NCBI RefSeq assembly: GCF_000243335.1
Contig: NZ_JH597773.1
Location: 3,618,115-3,682,114, forward strand
From: Leptonema illini DSM 21528
GTDB lineage: Bacteria; Spirochaetota; Leptospiria; Leptospirales; Leptonemataceae
Reading direction: 5' to 3'
DNA length: 64,000 nt
The position numbers and the translations under genes were made by a program. This document shows, in pieces, positions 43,081-51,446 of the stretch (positions are counted from its first letter, which is position 1; every line of letters begins with the position of its first letter). The notes beneath the pieces are model-generated. The model was not told where the DNA came from, searched no databases, and saw only the letters and a program-made list of their open reading frames with translations.

Positions 43081-43849
43081 GCAGGACGTAGTACCGGCCG
43101 TTATGCTCACGGCAAATCAGTTTCATGTCATACAGGTCGCTTAGATTCTGGGATGTGAGTACATCCGCCTTTACTCCCGATGCGAGGATCTGGCCTTCTT
43201 TAAGCAGGATGATGTCGGTGACGAATTCAGGCACCTCTTCGATACGGTGAAGCACCGATAACGAGAGCCTTGCATGTTCTTCTAATGTGGAGGCGATCAG
43301 GCGTTCAAAGGCGGCCCGGGCGGGAAGATCAAGCCCGTCGAAGGGCTCATCAAGAATGAGCACCGCCGGATGCGTCACAAGCGAACGCAGAAGCAACATA
43401 CGAAATCGTTCACCGGTGGACATCGTGCTGAAGGCCCGGTTCTCTTCGGTGGACTGCACGTACTTACGAAAGAACGTGCGAGCCGCCTGCCATTCCTCGG
43501 GGCTCGCTTCATGATAGTAGGCGAGCGCCTGCCGGAATCCCGTGCTGATCAATTCAAGGGCCGTGATATCGGGATGATAGGCCTCGATATGGGCCGCATA
43601 TCGCGGAAAGAAATGTCCGAACATCGCCTTCACATGCGCCGGATGCTCGATGCCGTCGTCTGTATGCACCAAGACCTTTCCCGTCGTAGGCCAGTCCATG
43701 CCACAGATCAGCGATAGAAGCGTCGTCTTTCCCGCTCCGTTCGGTCCGATCAGACAGTAGTGACGGCCTTCGTCAAGGCGCAGGTCGATGCCTTTGAGTA
43801 TGGCGTTACCAGATCTATAGAAGGTCGCTTTTTCGAGCGAGAGGTGCAT
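43070..43849 (-). CDS. ABC-type ATP-binding protein without permease
   Basis: A 259-residue ATPase with Walker A 'IGPNGAGKTTLLSLICGMDW', signature 'FSTMSTGERFRMLLLRSLVT' and Walker B 'VLILDEPFDGLDLPARAAFE'. The H-loop is 'LSVLHRIEEVPEF'. It resembles the ModF/YlmA type of stand-alone ABC ATPases, and no permease gene is near. It lies between the phosphohexomutase (1-bp gap) and the DUF115 gene (overlap). Confidence 0.87.
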   Translation of the reverse strand: MHLSLEKATFYRSGNAILKGIDLRLDEGRHYCLIGPNGAGKTTLLSLICGMDWPTTGKVLVHTDDGIEHPAHVKAMFGHFFPRYAAHIEAYHPDITALELISTGFRQALAYYHEASPEEWQAARTFFRKYVQSTEENRAFSTMSTGERFRMLLLRSLVTHPAVLILDEPFDGLDLPARAAFERLIASTLEEHARLSLSVLHRIEEVPEFVTDIILLKEGQILASGVKADVLTSQNLSDLYDMKLICREHNGRYYVLHDG

Positions 43850-43850
43850 G

Positions 43851-45245
43851 TTAGCGAAACAGCTCCAGTAATTCCTGAAGGCCTTTTTTATCGGGAGCCT
43901 GTGCGATCAGGCGCAGGATGGGCTCGGTGTTCGAGGCGCGCAGATGTACCCAGGACCGGTCGTTAAAGAGCAGATGCAACCCGTCACGGTGATCGACGTA
44001 TTGCAGCTTGCCTGTTCGCAGGGCAATGGATTCGAAGCGGCCAAAGGCCTCGTTGAGATCGCCGTTTCGTTCAAGCTTCTGCTTGCTCATAAAAAGCGGG
44101 GGGATCTGTTGTAACAGGTCGTCTACGCCTTTTACGTTCTGCGCCGCCATCGCCGAAAGAATCCACGCGGCGCCGGCCAGCGAATCTCTTCCAAAAGAAG
44201 GCAGAGCCGGATCAATCACGCCTCCGTTCCCCTCACCTCCAAACAGCGCCTTGCGCGAAAGCATCTGCCCGACGACGTTCGCCTCACCGACGGCGGAGCG
44301 CTCCACCCGATGTGGGCCGGCGACGGCATCAAGCAGCGTCGATGTCGACAGGTTCACGACCAGGATGCCGGGCTTTTTAAGCGTCTCGCGTTTACCGAGA
44401 AAAGCCAGCGGAAGCGTGTATTCTTCGTGAACCGCTCCGAGGTTAACCGATCCCGTTACCAGGCGATCGGCGTCGGGATCGAGGGCGAATCCGACGGCGG
44501 CTTTTTCTTTTTTAACGAGAGCGCCGAATTGCTTTAAGGCGGCCGGCGTGGGCTCGGGCGGACGCGGAAAGCGGTCGCTTGCTTCACAATAAAGCGGAAC
44601 GACCTTGCAACCGAGCTCGGCAAGAAGACGCGGCAGCGCTTCTCGTCCGGCTCCGCCGACAGCGTCGACGACGACGCGAAACTTGTGTTTGCGGATGGCG
44701 CTTATATTCGGCAGCGATTTCAGGATGGCCTTGATATGCAGGTCGATGCCGTCTTCATGCGTCGTTCTGCCGAGCTTCAGGCTGCGTCCGGGTGTGGCGG
44801 CAACAGTCGGTCGGTGTGCGGGCGAGGCGATCTCGGCAAGCAAGGCGTCGACCGATGTCTGGTCGTAGAAGAATCCGCCTTTACCGAGGAACTTCAGGCC
44901 GTTCCATTCTTCGGGGTTGTGAGATGCAGTGACGATGAGACCTCCGCTTGCCTTTCGCGCGGCGACGACGGCCTTCACCGTCGGCGTCGGAGCGATCCCC
45001 GTATCGATCACCGTCTTGCCGCGCATCTCAAGGATCGCACGAAAAAGGCTGATAATCGGTTCTCCTGTGGGCCGTGAGTCACGACCGAGAACGATGGTGT
45101 TTCCCGTCGTGTCGGCGAAGGCCGTGGCGATGGTGCAGAGCTCGTTCGGATCAAGTCCGTCGGGCAGAACGGCGCGAATCCCCGAGACCGAGATCATCAG
45201 CTTTTTCTCGGCGACGGCCTTTTGAAAGATGGATGGCAGCTTCAT
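43851..45245 (-). CDS. Phosphohexomutase (phosphomannomutase/phosphoglucosamine mutase family)
   Basis: A 464-residue alpha-D-phosphohexomutase. All four signature loops are present: phosphoserine loop 'LIVTASHNPEEWNGLKFLG' (Ser ~107), metal loop 'FALDPDADRLVTGS', sugar loop 'LFGGEGNGGVI' and phosphate loop 'HLRASNTEPILRLIAQA'. The GEGNGG form of the sugar loop leaves the choice between glucose, mannose and glucosamine phosphates open. It heads the three-gene operon with the ABC ATPase and DUF115 protein, which hints at sugar-nucleotide supply for surface glycans or flagellin. Confidence 0.9.
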   Translation of the reverse strand: MKLPSIFQKAVAEKKLMISVSGIRAVLPDGLDPNELCTIATAFADTTGNTIVLGRDSRPTGEPIISLFRAILEMRGKTVIDTGIAPTPTVKAVVAARKASGGLIVTASHNPEEWNGLKFLGKGGFFYDQTSVDALLAEIASPAHRPTVAATPGRSLKLGRTTHEDGIDLHIKAILKSLPNISAIRKHKFRVVVDAVGGAGREALPRLLAELGCKVVPLYCEASDRFPRPPEPTPAALKQFGALVKKEKAAVGFALDPDADRLVTGSVNLGAVHEEYTLPLAFLGKRETLKKPGILVVNLSTSTLLDAVAGPHRVERSAVGEANVVGQMLSRKALFGGEGNGGVIDPALPSFGRDSLAGAAWILSAMAAQNVKGVDDLLQQIPPLFMSKQKLERNGDLNEAFGRFESIALRTGKLQYVDHRDGLHLLFNDRSWVHLRASNTEPILRLIAQAPDKKGLQELLELFR

Positions 45246-45329
45246 TGGTTCCAGCTCTGATCGTCAGACGGAGCAGTCGAATTTATTTTTTGCTCGACCG
45301 GCGAAGAAGCCGGCGAAACGTTGCATCAA

Positions 45330-45411
45330 GCTCAGGTGGTGGAATGGTAGACACGCTACTTTGAGGTGGTAGTGCCTTCGTGGTGTGGGGGTTCAAGTCC
45401 CCCCCTGAGCA
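45330..45411 (+). tRNA. tRNA-Leu (anticodon GAG)
   Basis: 82 nt with acceptor arms GCTCAGG/CCTGAGC and discriminator A, anticodon stem CTACT/GGTAG with loop TTGAGGT (anticodon GAG, decodes CUU/CUC), a long class II variable arm, and T arm GGGGG-TTCAAGT-CCCCC. CCA is not encoded. Confidence 0.95.
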
Positions 45412-45639
45412 GTTTCTTCTTCCTGTTGCTTGCGACAGAACCTCCCCAACTTCCACCGCTTATCAGGACGCTCTTACGGGCTCGTAGCGCATTTCAATAC
45501 CTGCAAGATCGACCGCTGTGCAATGTCCTTCCTTCTGCTGCCCTGTTGTCAGCGCGAGGGCGTTCGGTTCTGGTATTTTCATGTCGGCCGGTTCCTGCGC
45601 GCTTGTTTTTATGGCCATGAAATCCGAAAGACATTAGGA

Positions 45640-46140
45640 ATGGACCCGCTTTTAGATGAAAAGATCGTGCTGACCGTATCTCGCTCCTTTGTCGAGTATA
45701 TGGAGGAACAGCTGCATATTCAGGCATGGCGCGAGGCATATGGCCCGTCGGTGAACGAAGGCCTCTGTTACGAGAGCACGACCGCACTACCTTTTTCGGG
45801 CGATTTCTCGGGCAGCCTCTACTTCTGCATGGACGGTTATACCCGTCTCAAGCTGCTTCCGCTTATAGCCGAAACCTTCCAGATCGATAGCGTGGCAAAG
45901 GGCATGGCCGATTCCATTCTGGCCGAGTTCGCCAACCAGATCAGCTTTCGCATTCTGCACGAATTCGACGATGCCGGTTATCAGCTTCATCTGCAACCGC
46001 CCGAATCGCTCAACCATAAACTTGTGAGTATCAATCTGCAGAACCAGAGGCAGTATATCGTGATCTTCTTTATCGAGGATCGACAGAAGAAACAATACCT
46101 CGGTCGCTGTCACGTCGTGCTGGTGCTCGATAAGTTCTGA
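45640..46140 (+). CDS. CheX-like chemotaxis phosphatase
   Basis: A 166-residue cytoplasmic protein starting at ATG 45640 (TTAGGA upstream); the frame is open well beyond this but without family similarity. CheX-type features: N-terminal helix 'IVLTVSRSFVEYMEEQL', strand block 'ALPFSGDFSGSLYFCMDG', and helix 'SVAKGMADSILAEFANQISF' holding the E-x-x-N motif of CheX/CheC phosphatases (E and N in 'LAEFANQI'). CheX dephosphorylates CheY-P, the main such enzyme in spirochaetes. The 228 bp before it, after the tRNA, show no other feature. Confidence 0.7.
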   Translation: MDPLLDEKIVLTVSRSFVEYMEEQLHIQAWREAYGPSVNEGLCYESTTALPFSGDFSGSLYFCMDGYTRLKLLPLIAETFQIDSVAKGMADSILAEFANQISFRILHEFDDAGYQLHLQPPESLNHKLVSINLQNQRQYIVIFFIEDRQKKQYLGRCHVVLVLDKF

Positions 46141-46217
46141 TCTGTACCCGGGTGTGCGTCGTTATCGCGGGCAGCTTTTCATTTCAGATGCAGCCCGTTT
46201 CGTTCGAAGATGGAATA

Positions 46218-46844
46218 ATGGCTCGCCTCGCCTCTCTTTTCCGGGTTGCTTTTCTGCCGATGACGCTTCTCTGCGTACTGCCGCTGCGTTCCGAGACGAT
46301 CGTTCTCAAAGAGGATCGACCCATCCCCGCATCTCTTGGCTTCGGGGAGGAGCTGGATGCCGAGGAAATCGTGACATGGTACGAACTCGAAAAGATAGCC
46401 GCCGCCGAAAATCGTATCGTTCTATCGGATTGCGGCACGGCCGGACTTCAGGATAACATCGCCCGCTGGATTCCTGAGACGGGGCTTGAGTTCACTCTGA
46501 GGCCGCAGAGCAATCGCCGTGTTTTCTTATATCTGGATTTTGTCGGCATGATCGACCAGGACATGGAGGCCATCGCCGACGAGCAGCGCTGTCGGCCGGC
46601 TCGCCGCGAGACCATTCTTCCCTCCGCGAAACCGGGCCCGTACGAGTGGGTTGAGGTATTCGTAAACGGCAAGCGCAAGCTCATCACCTATCAGGGTCAC
46701 GACGTCGGCTTTACAGGGCCGATCGCCGTTCCGGTATCGCGCGATGAGTTTCGCGCCGGCCTGATACACGTGCGTATCGTGCCATCAGGCCGATTGCTGG
46801 CGCTGTGGGATGTCTTTTTAAGCCACAGCCCGCCCGAAGAATAG
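46218..46844 (+). CDS. Secreted protein of unknown function
   Basis: A 208-residue exported protein; ATG 46218 gives a signal peptide ('LFRVAFLPMTLLCVLPLRS'). The mature part has two cysteines in the first half ('VLSDCGTAGLQDN', 'DEQRCRPARRE') and is beta-rich later ('FLYLDFVGMI', 'WVEVFVNGKRKLITYQGHDV'). No domain was recognised. It follows CheX by 77 bp. Confidence 0.65.
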   Translation: MARLASLFRVAFLPMTLLCVLPLRSETIVLKEDRPIPASLGFGEELDAEEIVTWYELEKIAAAENRIVLSDCGTAGLQDNIARWIPETGLEFTLRPQSNRRVFLYLDFVGMIDQDMEAIADEQRCRPARRETILPSAKPGPYEWVEVFVNGKRKLITYQGHDVGFTGPIAVPVSRDEFRAGLIHVRIVPSGRLLALWDVFLSHSPPEE

Positions 46845-46872
46845 GCGGAGCTGCGATAAGGAATAGGCGAAA

Positions 46873-47211
46873 TCAGAATCCGCTGTAACGAGTTTGAAAA
46901 TCGTCGGTGGAGAGGATTTCAAAATAGGTGGTGAGACCGCTTACTTTGAAGACCTTCTCGATGGCGGGCTTGAGGTTGGCCACACACATATTTCCGTTCA
47001 GGCTCTGCACATAATTCAGAGATTTTATGAGAATTCCGATCCCGCTTGAGTCTATATACGTCAGACGGTCAAGGTTGATGCAGACGTCGGAGTTCTGAGC
47101 CTTGATGCTATCCTCAAGCGCGCTTTTCAGATCGAGCGAAGTATAGATGTCGAGAGACCCTTCAAGGTCGAAGACATATTTATTTTCTTTGTTGCGGACG
47201 GTGATTTCCAT
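46873..47211 (-). CDS. STAS-domain anti-sigma-factor antagonist
   Basis: A 112-residue SpoIIAA-type protein: 'FDLEGSLDIYTSLDLKSALE' and the phosphoserine motif 'LTYIDSSGIGILIKSL' (Ser ~58-59). Such proteins are phosphorylated by an anti-sigma kinase and release a sigma factor or signalling partner. No kinase gene is adjacent. Confidence 0.92.
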   Translation of the reverse strand: MEITVRNKENKYVFDLEGSLDIYTSLDLKSALEDSIKAQNSDVCINLDRLTYIDSSGIGILIKSLNYVQSLNGNMCVANLKPAIEKVFKVSGLTTYFEILSTDDFQTRYSGF

Positions 47212-47286
47212 AGAGAATTACCAGTAAAAGAGCTGCCAGGGGACTGAATCGTGCCGGCTTTGATAAGAGCCGTCCTTGCCGAACAC

Positions 47287-48333
47287 ATGAAAAAAGATGG
47301 AAATTTCTTTTCAATGACTTTTCGAAACTTTGCAATTAAAAAAACCTGCGTGTTACTGCTGATTCTTCTGGTCACATTCGTCCAGGGTCTGCATGCAAAC
47401 GGCCGCGCCCTTTTTGAAGAGGCCTACCGAATTGAGAAAACCCGGCCGGAACGTGCCGCCGTCCTTTATCGGCAGGCGCTGGATGCCGGTCTGACGGCCG
47501 ATCTGAATAAAGCGGCTCGCTGGAGGCTGTATTTCCTCTGCCGCTCGCAGGGCTGGTATCTGGAGGCCTATGAAACGCTGAAAACCGTCTCGCATAAGGC
47601 TTCGATCGAAGACTCGTTGATGGACGACATCAAGAGCCAGTGGGGGCTTCGCCGGCAGAGCTTCCTCAACTACGCGAAAATCGCCCGAAGCTTTAAAAAG
47701 GGCCGAAGCCCCAGCGAATCCGATCTATCCGCCTTGCGTGCGATCTATGGAGAGGGCTCGAACCGCTTTCGTGCCGACCTCGATCGGTGGCTGAAGGAGC
47801 AGGGTCAGGAGGCCGTCAGTGTTCAGCTTGCGTCAGGCGATAAGAATCTCTCGGATGCAGAAGCGGCGATCCGAACGGCATCGTATTTCGTCGATCGTAA
47901 CGATCCAGGAAAGGCCCGGGAAGCTCTTGAGTCGGTTCTCACATCGGATCGTCTGAGCCGCGACGAGCGTATGCGCATCCTGTATTTGCTCGGCCGTCTG
48001 GAGCGCCTGACCGACGACGGGGAGTCGGCCGTTTACTTTCGCATGGCGGCTAACTATGGCTCGGGCAACGAAAGGCAGCGGCAGATGGCGCTCGCCGCCT
48101 TTTCGCTCTATCGGGATGGGTTATCTGAACAGGCCTCTCAGCTGACGGTTCATATCGATGCGACCGTCATCGACGATGCAGGCATGAAGCTCTTTCTGGA
48201 CGTCGTCGCCGCCGACGTGCGCGAAGATGCCGACGCTCTTGCCCGACTGCGCGCACGAGAAAAGGATCTGCGCAAACAACGCAACAGCTTCCTGGCCGAA
48301 AGAGCTCTGATGATACTGGAGCGAAGGCGATGA
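47287..48333 (+). CDS. Exported TPR-like protein
   Basis: A protein of 348 residues with a signal peptide ('KTCVLLLILLVTFVQGLHA') and helical repeats of TPR type ('ALFEEAYRIEKTRPERAAVL', 'ILYLLGRLERLTDDGESAVY'). The start is ambiguous between ATG 47287 and ATG 47314, since neither has a good ribosome-binding site. It overlaps the next gene by 4 bp, forming an envelope-protein operon. Confidence 0.7.
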   Translation: MKKDGNFFSMTFRNFAIKKTCVLLLILLVTFVQGLHANGRALFEEAYRIEKTRPERAAVLYRQALDAGLTADLNKAARWRLYFLCRSQGWYLEAYETLKTVSHKASIEDSLMDDIKSQWGLRRQSFLNYAKIARSFKKGRSPSESDLSALRAIYGEGSNRFRADLDRWLKEQGQEAVSVQLASGDKNLSDAEAAIRTASYFVDRNDPGKAREALESVLTSDRLSRDERMRILYLLGRLERLTDDGESAVYFRMAANYGSGNERQRQMALAAFSLYRDGLSEQASQLTVHIDATVIDDAGMKLFLDVVAADVREDADALARLRAREKDLRKQRNSFLAERALMILERRR

Positions 48334-49349
48334 AAACTTTGAAAGCATGGCTGCTATTGCTGCTCATCGTCTCCTGTGCGTCTCCGCAGAGGAAAGACGA
48401 GATCGATAGCGGCAAGGATTCTCGATCTAAACCCGAAGCAGAAAGGAAGACCGATGAGTCCACTGCCCTCACTGCAGAAGAATCTCGCCGCCGCGCAGAA
48501 AAGGCCTATGAAGAGATGCTGCGTCGTGAGCGAGAACAGAAGAATAGCGACATCAGTATTGAGCAGGATCAGACCGGAAAAGAAGAAGCTAAAAAAGAAA
48601 CAGTCTCAGATGTGGCGCAGAAGGACGAAGGGCGTGACAGCCATGAAGATTCCGATCGACAGAATCGCCTTGAAGAGCAAATGCTGGCCGACGAGGCAAA
48701 GAAGGAGCGAGAGCGAACGGAGGCCGTCGCGCTATTGAGCAAAGATAGAGAGGAAGAGCAGCAGGCGCGCAAGGCGCAGGATGTCTACAGTAAGAACCGC
48801 CCGCTGATGCAAGAAGAGGCCCGTCGCCTCAGCGTTGCCGATGCATCGGAGCAGAAGCTCTTTGATCAGGATTACGAACACTTCCTTGCCGCAAAGAAGC
48901 GTGACGAAGAATACCGAAGCAGCCGCATCGCTAAAGTCGACACAGGACGCGATCTCTTCTATCGCCTTGACGCCCTGAAGATGTTTCCGTCGCGCCTCGA
49001 GATCGGCGATGTGCGCAGCCGATCGATTCAGCTGATGCGAAACCGTAACCGTCAGCAGTTCATGGGCTTTGTAAAAGACATGAAGTATGTTCCGCTTGTG
49101 CAGGCGGTTCCGCTGCCCGGCGGTCCGCCCTCTCGACTGAGGCTATACGAATTCTTTAAAGGCCGTCCCGGTAACTATGTGCTTCTGGAAGACGGACAGC
49201 CCGTGACGATTCGCGTAAAAAATCAGAACTACCGCATCATCAACATCCGAAGCGACGGCGATGTGCTGATTATCCTGGATCTTGAACGCGATGACTTCAA
49301 GGAGTATTACAGACTGTCGGTCGATGATATCGTGCTTGTGCTGGAGTGA
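48330..49349 (+). CDS. Charged lipoprotein with SH3-like C-terminal end
   Basis: A 339-residue lipoprotein with lipobox 'LLIVSCASP' (Cys ~16). Residues ~20-200 are extremely charged Glu/Lys/Arg/Asp sequence predicted as extended helix or coiled coil ('EKAYEEMLRREREQKNSDIS', 'MLADEAKKERERTEAVALLS'). The last ~110 residues form a compact beta domain ('YVLLEDGQPVTIRVKNQNYR', 'DGDVLIILDLERDDFKEYYR'). A rod-like spacer with a terminal domain would suit bridging the periplasm, but the function is unknown. Confidence 0.7.
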   Translation: MKTLKAWLLLLLIVSCASPQRKDEIDSGKDSRSKPEAERKTDESTALTAEESRRRAEKAYEEMLRREREQKNSDISIEQDQTGKEEAKKETVSDVAQKDEGRDSHEDSDRQNRLEEQMLADEAKKERERTEAVALLSKDREEEQQARKAQDVYSKNRPLMQEEARRLSVADASEQKLFDQDYEHFLAAKKRDEEYRSSRIAKVDTGRDLFYRLDALKMFPSRLEIGDVRSRSIQLMRNRNRQQFMGFVKDMKYVPLVQAVPLPGGPPSRLRLYEFFKGRPGNYVLLEDGQPVTIRVKNQNYRIINIRSDGDVLIILDLERDDFKEYYRLSVDDIVLVLE

Positions 49350-49395
49350 GCCGAAGCGGGCCTTCAGAAGAGAATTGAATAAATGTAGGATCACT

Positions 49396-49965
49396 ATGCA
49401 CCCATTGGAAGTAGAATACGGATTAACATGTGAGCGATTGTTGGATAGTCTTGCGAAACGGTTTCGAGCGAGAGTCACCCTTGAGGGGGCCGTTGCAGAG
49501 GAGCAAATGGCTGAGCACTTGAGAAAAGCGAAGCAGAAAGGCGTGATTGAGAGGTTTGAAGAGCACGACCTGGATGGACACGCAGATTTTTCGATATGGA
49601 TTCGCGGCCGTAACGAGCCACTTCTGGCCGAGTGCAAGAATGTTCGCAACCACGAAGAGGCTTACAGAAAAGGTGGTGAGGTTATCGCCTATAAAGTGGA
49701 GACGCAAAAGACCCGGACATCGAATAGTGATGCATCGAGTCGTTACTACGATACAACCCAGTTTGATATCTTGGGCGTCTGCCTTGGCAAAAAAACGAAA
49801 GATTGGCGCAATTTTGTCTTTGTAGCTACACATCGACTTGCTCGACATAAAGCTTATCCCGGGAAACTCGCCGTTATGCAGCCCGTACCTTTGCCCTATC
49901 TCGTCGAAGTCCCTTGGTACGACGATATTGGGGATTTGATCGAAGCCGAATTCGGGAAAAAATAG
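49396..49965 (+). CDS. Putative type II restriction endonuclease (PD-(D/E)xK fold)
   Basis: A 189-residue protein (ATG 49396). The catalytic motif is D-x(n)-E-x-K in 'HADFSIWIRGRNEPLLAECK'; 'GEVIAYKVETQKTRTSNSDA' follows. It lies 34 bp upstream of a DNA methyltransferase in the same direction, the standard layout of a type II restriction-modification pair. The pair looks AT-richer than its neighbours. The recognition sequence cannot be read from the protein. Confidence 0.72.
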   Translation: MHPLEVEYGLTCERLLDSLAKRFRARVTLEGAVAEEQMAEHLRKAKQKGVIERFEEHDLDGHADFSIWIRGRNEPLLAECKNVRNHEEAYRKGGEVIAYKVETQKTRTSNSDASSRYYDTTQFDILGVCLGKKTKDWRNFVFVATHRLARHKAYPGKLAVMQPVPLPYLVEVPWYDDIGDLIEAEFGKK

Positions 49966-49999
49966 TTGCCTGGACCAAACATGCGTTTAGCGTGGGATT

Positions 50000-50920
50000 A
50001 TGAAGCCATACTATAAGACAAAATCTGGCCGTGCTTATTTGGGTGATTGCCTAGAGGTTCTGAAGCAGGTGCAGACAGAGTCTGTAGATTTGGTTGTTAC
50101 TTCACCTCCCTACGCGCTACATTTTAAGAAAGAATATGGCAATGCCAGCCAATCTGAATATGTCGATTGGTTTTTGCCGATTGCGTTAGAAATAAAGCGA
50201 ATCATGAAGCCGACTGCCAGCTTCGTTCTAAATATTGGCGGAACCTGGACTCCCAAAATCCCTACCCGCTCTTTGTATGTTTACAAGCTCGTTTTAGCCT
50301 TATGTGAAACCGCTTCATTTCATCTGTTGCAGGAATTCTTCTGGTTCAACCCGGCTCGAATGCCGGCACCGGCTGAGTGGGTGAATGTACGTAGAATTCG
50401 AGTCAAAGATTCCGTTGAGTATATTTTTTGGTTCGGAAAAGATCCTTTTGTTAAAGCTGACAACAGGCGAATTCTTCGGGAATACAGCAAAGATATGCAG
50501 CGTTTGATAAAGAAAGGCGTGAAGAATACGGTGCGCCCCTCCGGTCACGTTATCAATGAGTCCTTTTCAGCCGACAAGGGTGGCAGTATTCCACCTAATA
50601 TTATCATCGCTGGCAATAATGAAAGCAATAGCAATTATATTCAAGGAACAAAAGCCAAAGGGCAAAAGGTGCATCCTGCTAGATTTCCAGGCGATATTCC
50701 GCGTCTGTTTATCGAATTTCTAACCAATCCGGGTGACGTTGTCCTAGATCCATTTGCAGGCTCGAATACAACGGGCTTTATTGCTGAACAGCTGGGAAGG
50801 CAGTGGATCGCAGTCGAGCTGTCTGAGGAGTACCTCTCTAATTCGCAGCTTCGGTTTAAGGCGGGTAAGCAGAAGCAGGATTCAGATGAGAACGATCTTT
50901 TTGCAGCGGTTGGGTCGTAA
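50000..50920 (+). CDS. Type II DNA methyltransferase, beta class, probably N4-cytosine
   Basis: A 306-residue SAM-dependent methyltransferase. The catalytic motif 'VDLVVTSPPYALHFKKEYGN' (SPPY, residues ~35-38) comes before the SAM motif 'GDVVLDPFAGSNTTGFIAEQ' (~244-263), which defines the beta class; SPPY is typical of N4-methylcytosine enzymes. The central 'NPARMPAPAEWVNVRRIRVK' and 'GGSIPPNIIIAGNNESNSNY' resemble, from memory, PvuII-type methyltransferases. It protects the host against the adjacent endonuclease. No controller gene is visible. The base composition is visibly AT-richer than its surroundings, consistent with recent transfer. Confidence 0.88.
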   Translation: MKPYYKTKSGRAYLGDCLEVLKQVQTESVDLVVTSPPYALHFKKEYGNASQSEYVDWFLPIALEIKRIMKPTASFVLNIGGTWTPKIPTRSLYVYKLVLALCETASFHLLQEFFWFNPARMPAPAEWVNVRRIRVKDSVEYIFWFGKDPFVKADNRRILREYSKDMQRLIKKGVKNTVRPSGHVINESFSADKGGSIPPNIIIAGNNESNSNYIQGTKAKGQKVHPARFPGDIPRLFIEFLTNPGDVVLDPFAGSNTTGFIAEQLGRQWIAVELSEEYLSNSQLRFKAGKQKQDSDENDLFAAVGS

Positions 50921-51072
50921 AATCTTCAGGCTTCTTTGAAGATTGCCTACGCTCAATTTGTCCAAGAGTATCCTTGGATTATTGAGGGAAGAGCCAAATC
51001 TCTGCGTTGCGTTTTACAGTGTATCAATACAGAGGCAGTAACTGCGCAGTTCTTGGAACAGCATGATCAATG

Positions 51073-51315
51073 TCATTGGTATCCTGCCGATCGAAGTTCA
51101 CGCGCTTTCTGAATATCTTCATCGACCGAACCGATTTCAGCGTCGAAATATCCGTGGAACTTGAGAAAGGGTTTTTCGGCAGGCTCAAGCCGAATTCCAT
51201 CCTTATCAATATTCCACTCGATCACGTCTGAGACGCCGAGTTTCATTCTGTCTCGAATCTCACGAGGGATAGTGATCTGGAATTTTGATGTCACTCTGGA
51301 GCGAATCTTTTTCAC
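51073..51315 (-). CDS. AbrB/MazE-type swapped-hairpin DNA-binding protein
   Basis: An 80-residue protein with an N-terminal SpoVT-AbrB domain ('RVTSKFQITIPREIRDRMKL', 'GVSDVIEWNIDKDGIRLEPA') and a C-terminal tail like VapB/MazE antitoxins. The toxin gene expected downstream is not found: 50921-51072 has only short frames. It may be an orphan antitoxin, a solitary regulator, or the remnant of a toxin-antitoxin pair beside the restriction cassette. Confidence 0.82.
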   Translation of the reverse strand: MKKIRSRVTSKFQITIPREIRDRMKLGVSDVIEWNIDKDGIRLEPAEKPFLKFHGYFDAEIGSVDEDIQKARELRSAGYQ

Positions 51316-51446
51316 TCCCTTACCAAAGGGGAAATTGTAAGGGGAGTCAAGTTGTTTCTGCGAGTGTGCAAAAAAACGGTCGGAGGCTATGAGCGATTAG
51401 CATTGAGCGGAAGCGGGCCCAGGCCCGCCTCATTCAAGCTCTTGTA

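Noticed and set aside
45288-45330. CCGGCG...GCCGGCG repeat just before tRNA-Leu as a terminator
   Set aside because: No T tract follows, and the repeat lies between divergent starts.
45412-45639. N-terminal extension of CheX through the tRNA-downstream interval
   Set aside because: The open frame has no similarity to CheX; the ATG at 45640 has a ribosome-binding site and gives the family length.
50921-51072. A toxin gene downstream of the AbrB protein
   Set aside because: Only short frames occur and none shows PIN, MazF or RelE features.
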